Part shown: positions 25,975-34,571 of the stretch, piece by piece | Layout of the letters: the number at the start of each line of letters is the position of its first letter | Numbering within the stretch: the first letter of the stretch is position 1 | From: Granulicella sp. 5B5 | GTDB lineage: Bacteria > Acidobacteriota > Terriglobia > Terriglobales > Acidobacteriaceae | Assembly (NCBI RefSeq): GCF_014083945.1 | Contig: NZ_CP046444.1 | Location: 186,001-250,000 of the forward strand | Reading direction: 5' to 3' | DNA: 64,000 nucleotides | Translations under genes and position numbers: made by a program | The notes under the pieces: generated by a model | Databases searched by the model: none | Seen by the model: the letters and a program-made list of their open reading frames with translations, nothing else | What the model was told of the DNA's origin: nothing

Positions 25975-26670
25975 CTAGCCGATCACCTCGCGCATCCGCT
26001 CGCGCTCTTCATACAGCACATTCCGAGCTGCTCCGCGCGCCATTACGCGCCCAGCCTCCAGCCGCACCACCTCAGCCTCCAGCCGCAAAGCCTCCTCCAC
26101 ATCGTGCGTCACAGAGACGACCGGAACGCCCAGCCGCTCCGACCGTTCGCGCATCCGTTCCAGCATCCCATCACGCATCCTCCGGTCGACGCCCGTAAAC
26201 GGCTCGTCCAGCAGTATCAGCTTCGCCCCCGGAACAGCAAACGCCCGCGCCAGGCTCACCCGCTGCTGCTCGCCGCCCGAAAGCTCCCTCGGCCTCCGCT
26301 CCAGTACGCCGCCGAGCACGAACAGTTCTACCGCCTCATCCACTGCAACCGCATCCCGCAACCCACGGCTGCGCAGGGCAAACCCCACGTTCTCCTGCAC
26401 CGAAAGGTGAGGGAACACTGCAGCCCCCTGCGCCGCATACGCAATCCCACGCTCATGCACAGGCAGCGCCGCTACATCGCTCCACACACCGCTTTCGCGC
26501 CGCCGAAACCGCACCTCCAGCCCCGGCAGCAACCCGCACATCGCTCGCAGCAGCGTACTCTTTCCGCTGCCCGACGGCCCAAAGATCACCGTCCACGGCG
26601 CACTGAACGCCAGGTCGACATCCAGCCGCACCGCGCCGTGCTGCCCCGCTACTCGCAGCTCATGGTGCAC
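25975..26670 (-). CDS. modC: molybdate ABC transporter ATPase (short ModC)
   Basis: 231 residues from the GTG at 26670, immediately after the modB stop; a TTG at 26679 overlapping modB is the alternative. Walker A is FGPSGSGKSTLL, the signature is LSGGEQQRVSLARAF and Walker B is LILLDEPFTGVD, with the switch His in VVSVTHDVEEAL. Classical ModC has an extra C-terminal TOBE/molybdate-binding domain (about 350 residues); it is absent here. Forms the importer with ModB and ModA. Confidence 0.88.
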   Translation of the reverse strand: MHHELRVAGQHGAVRLDVDLAFSAPWTVIFGPSGSGKSTLLRAMCGLLPGLEVRFRRRESGVWSDVAALPVHERGIAYAAQGAAVFPHLSVQENVGFALRSRGLRDAVAVDEAVELFVLGGVLERRPRELSGGEQQRVSLARAFAVPGAKLILLDEPFTGVDRRMRDGMLERMRERSERLGVPVVSVTHDVEEALRLEAEVVRLEAGRVMARGAARNVLYEERERMREVIG

Positions 26671-26671
26671 C

Positions 26672-27340
26672 TCAGCCAATCTCTTGCCCCCTTCGCGCCG
26701 ACCGCCCATACAGCACCAGCAACGCCACAAACGACAACGCCACCAGCGCCAGCGCCGTCCGGCTCGCCGCCCCATACTTCATGTCCTCTACGAGGTCATA
26801 GATCGAGATCGACAACGTCCGCGTCACTCCCGGAATGTCGCCGCCGATCATCAGCACCACGCCGAACTCGCCCAGCGTATGTGCGAACGTCAGCACCGCC
26901 GCCGTCACAAACGAGCTCTTCGCCAGCGGCAGCAGCACCCGCCTGAACAGCACCCACGGCGACGCCCCCAGCACCCGCGCCGTCTCCACCACACCCCGGT
27001 CAACACCTGCAAACCCCACCACCAGCGGCTGCACCGCAAATGGAAGACTGTACAGTATCGACCCCACCAGCAGCCCCCCAAACGTAAACGCCAGCGGATG
27101 CCCAATCACCCGCACCAGCAGCCGCCCAACCCCAGTCGCCGGCCCCATGCCCACCAGCAGGTAGTAGCCCAGCACCGTCGGCGGCAGTACCAGCGGCAGC
27201 GCAACCGCTGCTTGAACAACTTGCCGCAATACGCTCTTCCTACTAGCAATCCACAACGCCAGTGGAGTCGCCAACACCAGCAGGCACAGCGTCGTAAGCC
27301 CTGCCAGTCGCAGCGTCAGCCAAAGCGCGGAGGTATCCAT
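26672..27340 (-). CDS. modB: molybdate ABC transporter permease ModB
   Basis: 222 residues with five or six membrane helices, from the ATG at 27340; a GTG at 27367, just after the modA stop, is the alternative. The permease-ATPase coupling loop reads ETARVLGASPWVLFRRVLLP, and LPPTVLGYYLLV is typical of ModB/CysT permeases. It moves molybdate (or tungstate) across the inner membrane. Tightly packed between modA and modC. Confidence 0.9.
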   Translation of the reverse strand: MDTSALWLTLRLAGLTTLCLLVLATPLALWIASRKSVLRQVVQAAVALPLVLPPTVLGYYLLVGMGPATGVGRLLVRVIGHPLAFTFGGLLVGSILYSLPFAVQPLVVGFAGVDRGVVETARVLGASPWVLFRRVLLPLAKSSFVTAAVLTFAHTLGEFGVVLMIGGDIPGVTRTLSISIYDLVEDMKYGAASRTALALVALSFVALLVLYGRSARRGQEIG

Positions 27341-27370
27341 CACGCTGACCAGTCTAGCCTGAGCCACCCG

Positions 27371-28216
27371 TTACTTCGCAGGGTCGAGCCCAAACCCCGG
27401 CAGTTGCTTCTGTACAGCATCGCTCGTCAGCCACGCCAGGAAAGCCTTCGCCGCCGCCTGTTGCTTCGACGCCGCAACGACCGCGCCACTCTGTTTGATC
27501 TCCCCATACACCCGCGGCACCGGCACAAACGAGCCCGCCGACTTGTACGCCTGCGAGCTCGCGATCGTCAGGGAGATCAGCCCCACCTGCGCATTGCCCG
27601 TCAGCACAAACTGCGCCGTCTGCCCAATGTTCTCGCCCACCACCAGCTTCGGCTTCACCTTGTCATAGAGCCCAAGCGCCTTCAATGCGCTTGTCGCAGC
27701 CACTCCGTAGGGCGCATGAGCATCGTTCGCCACCGCAATCTTGCTCACCTTGTCGCTCGTCAACGAGTTCACCGAAACCGGCTGCGCAGGCGAGTCCTTC
27801 CGCGCCCACACCACCAGCACACCACGCGCATAGGTCTGCAGGTCCAACGCCAGCCCAGCCTTCACCAGCTGCGCCGGATGCACCGTATCCGCCGACAGGT
27901 ACACATCCTGCGGCGCGCCATTCGTAATCTGCTGTGCCAGCACGGCGGACGACCCAAACGACGGCACCACCTTCACCCCGGTCTGCTTCTCATACTCCGC
28001 CGCGAGCGTCGGCAGCACCGGCTGCAGGTCCGAAGCCGCGGCAACATGCAGCTCCGTCTGCGCCTGCGCGCCCACCGCAACTCCAGCAATCAAAACCAGA
28101 ACCAGCCCGAGCACGCCTCGCCACGCGCGGGTACGGTACTCTAGTAGAAACGAACGGAAGTGACACGTACCCCAGGATGAGCGCGCAATCTGCAATGTCG
28201 TCAACGGTTCCCTCAC
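27371..28216 (-). CDS. modA: molybdate-binding protein ModA
   Basis: 281 residues to the GTG at 28216. The periplasmic-binding fold begins AAASDLQPVLPTLAAEYEK, and molybdate contacts are expected from the SSAVLAQQI and AVGENIGQ-like segments (VVGENIGQTAQFV). The signal peptide GVLGLVLVLIAGVAVGAQA has its positive charges at Arg28-Arg33, so the start must lie upstream of them; GTG at 28216 or a TTG a few codons in are the only candidates. This puts the modA start region over the divergent thrC start (28177), an unusual overlap. Confidence 0.85.
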   Translation of the reverse strand: MREPLTTLQIARSSWGTCHFRSFLLEYRTRAWRGVLGLVLVLIAGVAVGAQAQTELHVAAASDLQPVLPTLAAEYEKQTGVKVVPSFGSSAVLAQQITNGAPQDVYLSADTVHPAQLVKAGLALDLQTYARGVLVVWARKDSPAQPVSVNSLTSDKVSKIAVANDAHAPYGVAATSALKALGLYDKVKPKLVVGENIGQTAQFVLTGNAQVGLISLTIASSQAYKSAGSFVPVPRVYGEIKQSGAVVAASKQQAAAKAFLAWLTSDAVQKQLPGFGLDPAK

Positions 28217-29595
28217 ATCTCCTACGATGCACCGGATGTGGCGACCGCATCAACTCCGCCCAGGCGGCCAGCAACTTCCGCTGCCGCAAGTGCAACGATC
28301 TCTTTGAGATAGAGTACCCCTGGAGCGAATCGGCCCCTGCCTCCGCTGACGCCCCGACCAACCGTCCTAATCCCGGCGCGCTCAAGTACCTCTGGGCCGA
28401 GCGCCGCACCTCCACGCTCGCCATCGACCAGTCCGGCGTCTGGCGCTTCCGCGACCTCCTGCCCATCGTCGCCGACAACCAGATCGTCACCCTGCGCGAG
28501 GGCAACACCCCGCTCTACGAGATGCCGCGCTCAGCCGCTGCCCTCGGCCTCAACTGGCTGCTCGCCAAGCACCAGGGCATGAACCCCACCGGCTCTTTCA
28601 AAGACACCGGCATGACCGCCGCGCTCTCCGCCGCCGTCGCCGGAGGCTACCAGTGGGTCGCCTGCGCCTCCACCGGCAACACCTCGGCCGCCATGGCTGC
28701 CTACGCCGCGCGCGCCGGTCTGCGCTCGCTCGTCTTGATCCCCGAAGGCAAGATCGCCTGGGGCAAACTCTCGCAGTCCCTCGACTACGGCTCAACCACC
28801 GTCCAGCTCAAGACCGACTTCGACGGCTGCGTCCGCGTTCTCACAGAGATCGTCCAGCGCGCCCCGATCTACCTCCTCAACTCCGTCAACCCTTACCGCC
28901 TCGAAGGCCAGAAGACCCCCGCCTTCGAGATCCTCGAGCAGTGCGACTGGCAGGTCCCGCACCACCTCATCGTCCCCGGCGGCAACCTCGCAAACTGCTC
29001 CGCGCTCGGCAAGGGCTTTGCGGAGATGCAGCACCTCGGCTTCATCCGTCGCACTCCCAAGATCTCCGTCATCCAGGCCCAGGGCGCCAACCCGCTCTAC
29101 CGCAGTATCCAGGAGAACGGCGGCACCTCGCTCTCGCCCGTCACCGCCGAGACCCGCGCCACCGCCATCCGCATCGGCAACCCTGCCTCGTGGAAGAAGG
29201 CTGTCCGCGTCATCGCCTCCACCGGCGGCTGGGTCGAGCAGGTCTCCGAACGCGAGATCGCCATTGCCAAGGCCGAGGTGGGCGCCGAAGGCATCGGTTG
29301 CGAACCCGCCTCTGCCGTCACGCTCGCCGGCCTCAAAAAACTCGTCGCCGATGGCCGCGTCGGCAGGGAAGAGACCGCCGTCCTGCTTCTTACCGGCCAC
29401 ACGCTCAAGGACTCGCAGTACACCATCGACTTCCATCGCGGCGAACTCCTCAACAAGGCAGAACTCGCCGAGATGTCCGCCACCGAAGCCGCTCACTACA
29501 ACCAGCTTCGCCGCGAACCCCTCATCCTCGACGCCAACGCGGACACGATCCTCCGCACTCTCGACCAGGTTGCAGCCACCCCGCAATCCGTATAG
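28177..29595 (+). CDS. thrC: threonine synthase
   Basis: 472 residues. The N-terminus has a zinc-ribbon-like CTGCG...CRKC motif, followed by the PLP-dependent fold: the Schiff-base Lys is in NPTGSFKDTGM, and phosphate contacts are in ACASTGNTSAAMAAYAA. GGNLANCSALGKGF and the C-terminal TGHTLKDS are also typical. It converts O-phosphohomoserine to threonine; homoserine kinase is encoded 1.1 kb downstream. A second in-frame ATG at 28195 is possible. Divergent from and overlapping the modA start region. Confidence 0.95.
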   Translation: MSAQSAMSSTVPSHLLRCTGCGDRINSAQAASNFRCRKCNDLFEIEYPWSESAPASADAPTNRPNPGALKYLWAERRTSTLAIDQSGVWRFRDLLPIVADNQIVTLREGNTPLYEMPRSAAALGLNWLLAKHQGMNPTGSFKDTGMTAALSAAVAGGYQWVACASTGNTSAAMAAYAARAGLRSLVLIPEGKIAWGKLSQSLDYGSTTVQLKTDFDGCVRVLTEIVQRAPIYLLNSVNPYRLEGQKTPAFEILEQCDWQVPHHLIVPGGNLANCSALGKGFAEMQHLGFIRRTPKISVIQAQGANPLYRSIQENGGTSLSPVTAETRATAIRIGNPASWKKAVRVIASTGGWVEQVSEREIAIAKAEVGAEGIGCEPASAVTLAGLKKLVADGRVGREETAVLLLTGHTLKDSQYTIDFHRGELLNKAELAEMSATEAAHYNQLRREPLILDANADTILRTLDQVAATPQSV

Positions 29596-29673
29596 AAAGC
29601 ATCCAATGTATCCACGGCGCGCGTAAAAACGTCACCGGGAATGCACATCAATCCTCTCCAAGAGGGAAAGCAT

Positions 29674-30609
29674 ATGACGAATCGCAATCAGGACAGAGCA
29701 CAAGGTGCGATCAGCCGGCGCGCGGTGATCAAGACAGGCGCACTAGCTGCTGGCGCACTCGCATTGGATCGCGCCGGTTGGGCTTCTCCTCAAAAACAGC
29801 CTTCCATACCGCATGTGCGGCTTGGCAACGGCGTCATGATGCCCATGCTGGGCTTCGGCACCTACAGTCTGCGCGGCGATCTCTGCACGGAAAGCGTCGC
29901 CGATGCCATCGCGGCCGGCTACCGGCTCATCGACACCGCGAAGGTCTACCAGAATGAGGAAGCCGTAGGCGCCGGGATCAAAAAGAGCGGAATCGACCGT
30001 AAGGATCTCTTCGTCACCTCCAAGCTCTGGGTCGACGATGCCGGCTATGAACCGGCAAAGCGCGGCTTCCAGACCACGCTCGATAAGCTCCAGCTCGAAT
30101 ACCTCGATCTCTATCTGATCCACCGTCCTCGCGGCGACGTGCAAGGTTCGTGGCGTGCGATGGAAGAGCTCAACGCCGCCGGAAAGATCAAGGCTATCGG
30201 CATAAGTAACTTCGATGACGCGCAGATGGCCAGCCTGACCGCAAATGCGAAGACAAAGCCAGCCATCAATCAGGTGGAAACACATCCCTTCTTCCAGGAG
30301 ATGGACCTGTCTCAATCCCTGCCTGCCCAAGGCGTGCACATGGAAGCTTGGGCTCCCTTCGCGGAGGGGCGCAACGGACTCTTTACGAACGCGGTGCTCC
30401 AAGAGATCGGCAAAAAGCACAGCAGAACGGTCGCGCAAACTGTTCTGCGCTGGCACCATCAGCGTGGTGTGATTGCCATTCCGCGATCGTCCAACTCGGA
30501 ACACCGCCGCGAAAACCTGGCCATCTTCGACTTCTCGCTGGACGCCGACGACATGCGCAGAATCGCAGCCCTGGATGCCAACCGGAGCCAGTTCCCGGAG
30601 TGGACCTAG
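29674..30609 (+). CDS. Tat-exported aldo/keto reductase
   Basis: 311 residues from the ATG at 29674, which has AGAGGGA upstream; an earlier in-frame ATG at 29641 has none. A twin-arginine signal (SRRAVIKTGALAAGALAL) precedes the (beta/alpha)8 barrel starting at VRLGNGVMMPMLGFGTYSL. The catalytic tetrad Asp-Tyr-Lys-His is in DTAKVYQNEEAVG, TSKLWVDD and YLIHRP. Nucleotide contacts lie in AIPRSSNSEHRRENL. Export of an NADPH-type reductase is unusual, as NADPH is not found in the periplasm, so cofactor may be carried folded. It separates thrC from thrB. Confidence 0.85.
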   Translation: MTNRNQDRAQGAISRRAVIKTGALAAGALALDRAGWASPQKQPSIPHVRLGNGVMMPMLGFGTYSLRGDLCTESVADAIAAGYRLIDTAKVYQNEEAVGAGIKKSGIDRKDLFVTSKLWVDDAGYEPAKRGFQTTLDKLQLEYLDLYLIHRPRGDVQGSWRAMEELNAAGKIKAIGISNFDDAQMASLTANAKTKPAINQVETHPFFQEMDLSQSLPAQGVHMEAWAPFAEGRNGLFTNAVLQEIGKKHSRTVAQTVLRWHHQRGVIAIPRSSNSEHRRENLAIFDFSLDADDMRRIAALDANRSQFPEWT

Positions 30610-30636
30610 CCGAGTACCTCATCCATACGCAGCCGT

Positions 30637-30707
30637 GCTTTGCAGGGGCACAGCTTTGCCGTGCCGTAGCCGGCAGATAAGAATCGGGGCTTTAGCCTCT
30701 GAGGGAA
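30637..30707 (+). repeat. two-hairpin dispersed repeat, copy E4 (provides the thrB ribosome-binding site)
   Basis: Starts GCTTTGCAGGGGCAC, with hairpin A GGCAC/GTGCC and hairpin B GGGGCTTTAGCCTCT followed by GAGGGAAG. The GAGGGA tail (30701-30706) lies 4 bases before the thrB TTG start, which has no other ribosome-binding site. Confidence 0.7.
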
Positions 30708-30710
30708 GTT

Positions 30711-31622
30711 TTGAGCAGAACCACCCAGCCCGCCATCCGCCTCACACTCCCGGCCACCTCCGCCAACCTCGGCCCCGGCTTCGACGCGGCGGGCCTGGCA
30801 CTCTCCATGCACCTCACCGTCGAGGCACACCTCGCCGCAGCCTTCGCCGTCGACGCCACCGGACGCGACGCCGATCTCTGCGCAGCGCTCGACAACAACC
30901 TCATCCTCGACACCTACCGCGACATCCTCACCCGTCACAACCATCCGATTCTCCCGCTCCATCTCAAGCTCCACAACGAGATCCCTCTTGGCATGGGCTG
31001 CGGCTCATCCGCCGCCGCACTCCTCGCCGGTGTAGCCCTCGCCGACCACTTCGGCAGCCTCGCTCTCGGCGACCACGGCATCCTCGCCGAAGCCAACCGG
31101 CTCGAAGGCCATCCCGACAACGTCGCCGCCTGCTGGCTCGGCGGCTTCACCGTCTCCGGCGAAGACAGCGGAGAAGTCCTCACCGCAACCTTCCCCGGCG
31201 ACCCCACCTGGCAGATTCTGCTCGCCCTGCAGCCCACCTCGCTCGCAACGAAAAAGGCTCGCGCGCTCCTGCCCGACACCTACAGCAAAGCCGACGCCGT
31301 CTTCAACGTCCAGCGCGCCTCACTCCTCGTCGCTGCCTTCGCACAGAACCGCCTCGATCTCCTCCGCACCGCCATGCAGGACCGCATCCACCAGCCCTAC
31401 CGAGCCGAGGCCTGCCCACTCCTCAAGCAGCTTCTCCCACTCGCCGCGGAGCCCGAACTCGCAGGCATCGCCCTCAGCGGCGCAGGCCCTTCGGTCCTCA
31501 TCTTCCTCGCCGAAGACACCACCCCACTCGCCGCCGAAACCCGTCTCCGCGCCATCCTCGATCCCGCCGTCGAAATTCTTTCCCTCCGCATAGCTCCCGG
31601 CGCAACCACCGCGATCCTGTAG
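30711..31622 (+). CDS. thrB: homoserine kinase
   Basis: 303 residues of the GHMP kinase family. It starts with TTG at 30711 because no ATG or GTG lies between it and the conserved LPATSANLGPGFDAAGLAL. The ATP-binding loop is IPLGMGCGSSAAALLAG, and GHPDNVAACWLGG and ALSGAGPSVLIF complete the family motifs. It phosphorylates homoserine for ThrC. The ribosome-binding site comes from the tail of a dispersed repeat. Confidence 0.95.
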   Translation: MSRTTQPAIRLTLPATSANLGPGFDAAGLALSMHLTVEAHLAAAFAVDATGRDADLCAALDNNLILDTYRDILTRHNHPILPLHLKLHNEIPLGMGCGSSAAALLAGVALADHFGSLALGDHGILAEANRLEGHPDNVAACWLGGFTVSGEDSGEVLTATFPGDPTWQILLALQPTSLATKKARALLPDTYSKADAVFNVQRASLLVAAFAQNRLDLLRTAMQDRIHQPYRAEACPLLKQLLPLAAEPELAGIALSGAGPSVLIFLAEDTTPLAAETRLRAILDPAVEILSLRIAPGATTAIL

Positions 31623-31648
31623 AGTCAAAGCATCCGCAAGGAGGCCCC

Positions 31649-32416
31649 GTGACCCGTCGTCTCCCGCTCTTCCTGATCGCTCTCGCGCTCGCTTCGACCG
31701 CGTACGCACAGACGCGCCTCACCTTCGAGGTCGCCTCCATCCGCGCCTCTAAAGCCGACACTCTCAACGGTGGCATCAAGCCGCTGCCCGGCGGCTACGG
31801 CTACATCGCGCAGAACATGCCCGTCAAAATCATGATCAGCCTCATGTACCGCATCCCCATGCGGCAGATCAAAGGTGCCCCTGACTGGCTGAACACCGAG
31901 CGCTTCGATATCGAGGCCAAGGCCGACCACGCCTACAGCGTCGAAGACCTCCACGCCATGTTCCAGAGCCTGCTCGCCGACCGCTTCAACCTCAAGTTCC
32001 ATATCGAAACCAAGCAGGGCAACGTCTACGCCCTCTCCGTCGACCCCGCGGGGCTCAAGATGAAGCCCAACGACAGCCCGCAGGACTACAACATCCCCGT
32101 CAACTTTGCCGCCAACGGATTCGTCGGGCGCAGGGTTCCGATGCCCTACCTCTGTTGGTTCCTCGGCCAGCAGCTCCAGGACGACGCCCGCCCCGTCGTT
32201 GACGAGACCGGGCTCAAAGGCAACTACGACTTCAACCTCTCCTTCCGGCCAGTCCGTCCTCCGGACGTCTCCCGCGAGGACTCCGGCGCCCCGCCGGACG
32301 ATCGCCCATCCATCTACGACGCACTCAAAGAGCAGCTCGGGCTGCGCCTTCAACCTCAAAAGGGCCCGGTAGACTACTTGGTCATCGACAGCATTCAGAA
32401 GCCCTCCGTAAACTAG
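31649..32416 (+). CDS. TIGR03435-family secreted protein
   Basis: 255 residues from a GTG with AAGGAGG upstream. Signal peptide LFLIALALASTAYA, then the signature of this Acidobacteriota-rich family: FEVASIRASKAD, GAPDWLNTERFDIEAKAD, LLADRFNLKFHIETKQ and VVDETGLKGNYDFNLSF. The function of the family is unknown; it occurs in many paralogues, sometimes next to sensor or M56-type regulators, none of which is seen here. It starts 27 bases after thrB and may be co-transcribed with it. Confidence 0.88.
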   Translation: MTRRLPLFLIALALASTAYAQTRLTFEVASIRASKADTLNGGIKPLPGGYGYIAQNMPVKIMISLMYRIPMRQIKGAPDWLNTERFDIEAKADHAYSVEDLHAMFQSLLADRFNLKFHIETKQGNVYALSVDPAGLKMKPNDSPQDYNIPVNFAANGFVGRRVPMPYLCWFLGQQLQDDARPVVDETGLKGNYDFNLSFRPVRPPDVSREDSGAPPDDRPSIYDALKEQLGLRLQPQKGPVDYLVIDSIQKPSVN

Positions 32417-32546
32417 CGTTGAACCGTTTGAAGCCGTCTGGATACCTCCTCCTTTTGGTGCCCGCATCGTTTTCCACCGTTCTGCATCTATCATGGTGTG
32501 TGTTTAGCCGGTAGCTTCACTTCCGGCAGTGAGGAGAAACAAAATC

Positions 32547-32894
32547 ATGGCAAGCAACCTCGTAGGCGCCGTAACCGACGCCAGCTTCGACGCCACCGTT
32601 CTCGCATCCGAGACCCCAGTACTCGTCGACTTCTGGGCGGCCTGGTGCGGTCCGTGTCGCGCGCTCGCTCCCGTTGTCGATGAGGTCGCAGCCGACTACG
32701 CCGGCAAGCTCAAGGTCCTCAAAATGGACGTTGACTCCAACCCGGCCACCGCTGGCCGCTTCGGCATCCGCGGCATCCCCGCACTGCTCGTCTTCAAGGG
32801 CGGCAAGGTGGCGGAGCAGATTGTGGGCTTCGTCCCCAAGGAGCACATCGACGGCGCTCTTAAGCGCGTCCTTGGTGCAACGGTTGCAGTCTAA
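32547..32894 (+). CDS. trxA: thioredoxin
   Basis: 115 residues from the ATG at 32547 with GAGGAGA 6-12 bases upstream. The active site is WAAWCGPCRALAPVV, and cis-Pro is in IRGIPALLVFKGG. The length and fold are those of a classical cytosolic thioredoxin that reduces protein disulfides. A monocistronic unit followed by a GC-rich hairpin. Confidence 0.95.
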   Translation: MASNLVGAVTDASFDATVLASETPVLVDFWAAWCGPCRALAPVVDEVAADYAGKLKVLKMDVDSNPATAGRFGIRGIPALLVFKGGKVAEQIVGFVPKEHIDGALKRVLGATVAV

Positions 32895-32923
32895 GCTCGA
32901 TCCTGCACAAATTACGGCATTTC

Positions 32924-32957
32924 GCGAGGGCCCGCCCGCACCATCGGCGGGCCTCGC
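32924..32957 (+). terminator. hairpin downstream of trxA
   Basis: GCGAG-GCCCGCC (with one extra G) pairs with GGCGGGCCTCGC. It starts 30 bases past the trxA stop. It has no T-run, so it may be a weak terminator or an mRNA-stabilising structure. Confidence 0.5.
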
Positions 32958-33015
32958 AGTATCAGTTCGCATCTGCTGCGTCGCTCGACGCACGATGCTA
33001 AACTGACCCCTGACC

Positions 33016-34410
33016 ATGCTGGAGTGGATTCTCGTTCACGGAAGCCTGATCGCCTTCTTCATTCTGGCGAACAGCTTCTTTGTGGCTGCTGAGTTCGCCC
33101 TCGTTAGCGTCCGCGAAACCCGCATCGAGCAGCTTATTCTGCTCAACCGTCCCGGCGCCCGCACCGCCCTCCAGCTCAAGCGACACATCGACGAAGTCCT
33201 CCCCGCCGTGCAGTTCGGCGTCACCCTCGCCTCGCTCGCTCTCGGCGGCATCGGCGAACCCGCGCTCGCCGACGCCCTCGTCGGCACCATCGCCCGCCTC
33301 ACCTGGCTCCCCGGCATCGGAGTCCACGCGCTGCTCTACACGCACATCATCTCCGTCATCATCGCCTTCGCCCTCATCACCTACTTTGAGGTACTCCTCG
33401 GCGAGCTAGTCCCCAAATCCCTCGCCCTTCAGCGCGCCGAGCGCCTCGCCCTCGCCGTCTCCGGCCCTGTCGATGTCTTCATCCGCATGACGCGCCCCGC
33501 CGTGCGCTTGATGAACATCTCCGCCGCGCTCGTCCTGCGCCTCTTCCGCGCCCCGCTCAGCGGCGAGTCCTCCGCGCACTCCCCGGAAGAACTCAAGCTC
33601 ATGGCCACCGCCAGCCGCCGCTCCGGCGTCCTGCCATCCCTGCAGGAGGAGATGATCCACCGCGCCATCGAGCTCAATCAGGTCACCGCCTCCGAGATCA
33701 TGACTCCCCGCGGCAAGGTCTTCTCGCTCCCCGCCGACCTCACGCTCGAAGCCGCCAGCGCCCGCATCGTAGAAGAGCAGCACTCCCGCGTCCCCGTCTA
33801 TGACCCCACCCGTGGCCGCGACCACATCATCGGCGTCGTCTACTCCAAGGATGTCTCGCGCCTCATGCACTTCCGCAGCGTCGCCCAGGGACTCGGCAAC
33901 AAGCAGCCCTCCGGCATCACACTGCGTCAGGTCATGCGCGACGTCCTCCTCATCCCCGAAACCAAGCGCGCCGTCGAGCTCCTCGAAGAGTTCCAGCAGC
34001 GCCGCCGCCAGATCGCCATCGTCGTCGACGAGTTCGGTTCCACCCTCGGCCTCGTCACCGCCGAAGACGTCCTCGAGCAGGTCGTCGGCGAGCTCGAAGA
34101 CGAGTTCGACACCGGCCGCAACCTCCCGCTACCCGCAGCCGGCGGCGGTCTCCTCCTCGACGGCACCGCCAGTCTCCGCGATCTCGTCACGCAGCTCCGC
34201 TGGCGCTTCCCCCGCGAGAACGGCGTCGAAACACTCGCCGGCTTCCTCCTCGTCCACTTCGGTCACATTCCCCGCGAAAACGAGTCCATCGACTTCGAAG
34301 GCCGCCGCTTCACCGTCGTCCGCATGGAAGGCAAGCGCATCGCCCAAATTCGCGTCGACCCGCTCCACGACGCAGACCACGAAACACTCCTCGCCGAGGT
34401 CGAAGCGTAG
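33016..34410 (+). CDS. CNNM/CBS-domain transporter-like protein (hemolysin C / CorC family)
   Basis: 464 residues. The CNNM (DUF21) membrane domain covers about residues 1-190 with three or four helices (LIAFFILANSFFVAAEFALV, then HIISVIIAFALITYFEVLLGELVPKSLAL). A CBS pair follows (EIMTPRGKVFSL and VVYSKDVSRLM), then VVDEFGSTLGLVTAEDVLEQVVGEL and a C-terminal CorC_HlyC domain. The family is linked to Mg2+/Co2+ efflux or resistance; the old name hemolysin is misleading. Single gene. Confidence 0.9.
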   Translation: MLEWILVHGSLIAFFILANSFFVAAEFALVSVRETRIEQLILLNRPGARTALQLKRHIDEVLPAVQFGVTLASLALGGIGEPALADALVGTIARLTWLPGIGVHALLYTHIISVIIAFALITYFEVLLGELVPKSLALQRAERLALAVSGPVDVFIRMTRPAVRLMNISAALVLRLFRAPLSGESSAHSPEELKLMATASRRSGVLPSLQEEMIHRAIELNQVTASEIMTPRGKVFSLPADLTLEAASARIVEEQHSRVPVYDPTRGRDHIIGVVYSKDVSRLMHFRSVAQGLGNKQPSGITLRQVMRDVLLIPETKRAVELLEEFQQRRRQIAIVVDEFGSTLGLVTAEDVLEQVVGELEDEFDTGRNLPLPAAGGGLLLDGTASLRDLVTQLRWRFPRENGVETLAGFLLVHFGHIPRENESIDFEGRRFTVVRMEGKRIAQIRVDPLHDADHETLLAEVEA

Positions 34411-34571
34411 CACCGACCCATCATCAGTTCGGTGTTGCGTTGTCATTGCGAATTCGTTAGCTTGATACCATCGCGCAACGCAAAGAGTTCCTGGGACAGC
34501 GTGCCACGCTGCTACCTCATGGCATCTCCATCTCTTCATCACCACTTTCTTCTTGGAAAGCGAGACTCTCT

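Noticed and set aside
30473-31648. Long N-terminal extension of the TIGR03435 gene
   Set aside because: It overlaps thrB in another frame; the true GTG start at 31649 has AAGGAGG and a signal peptide.
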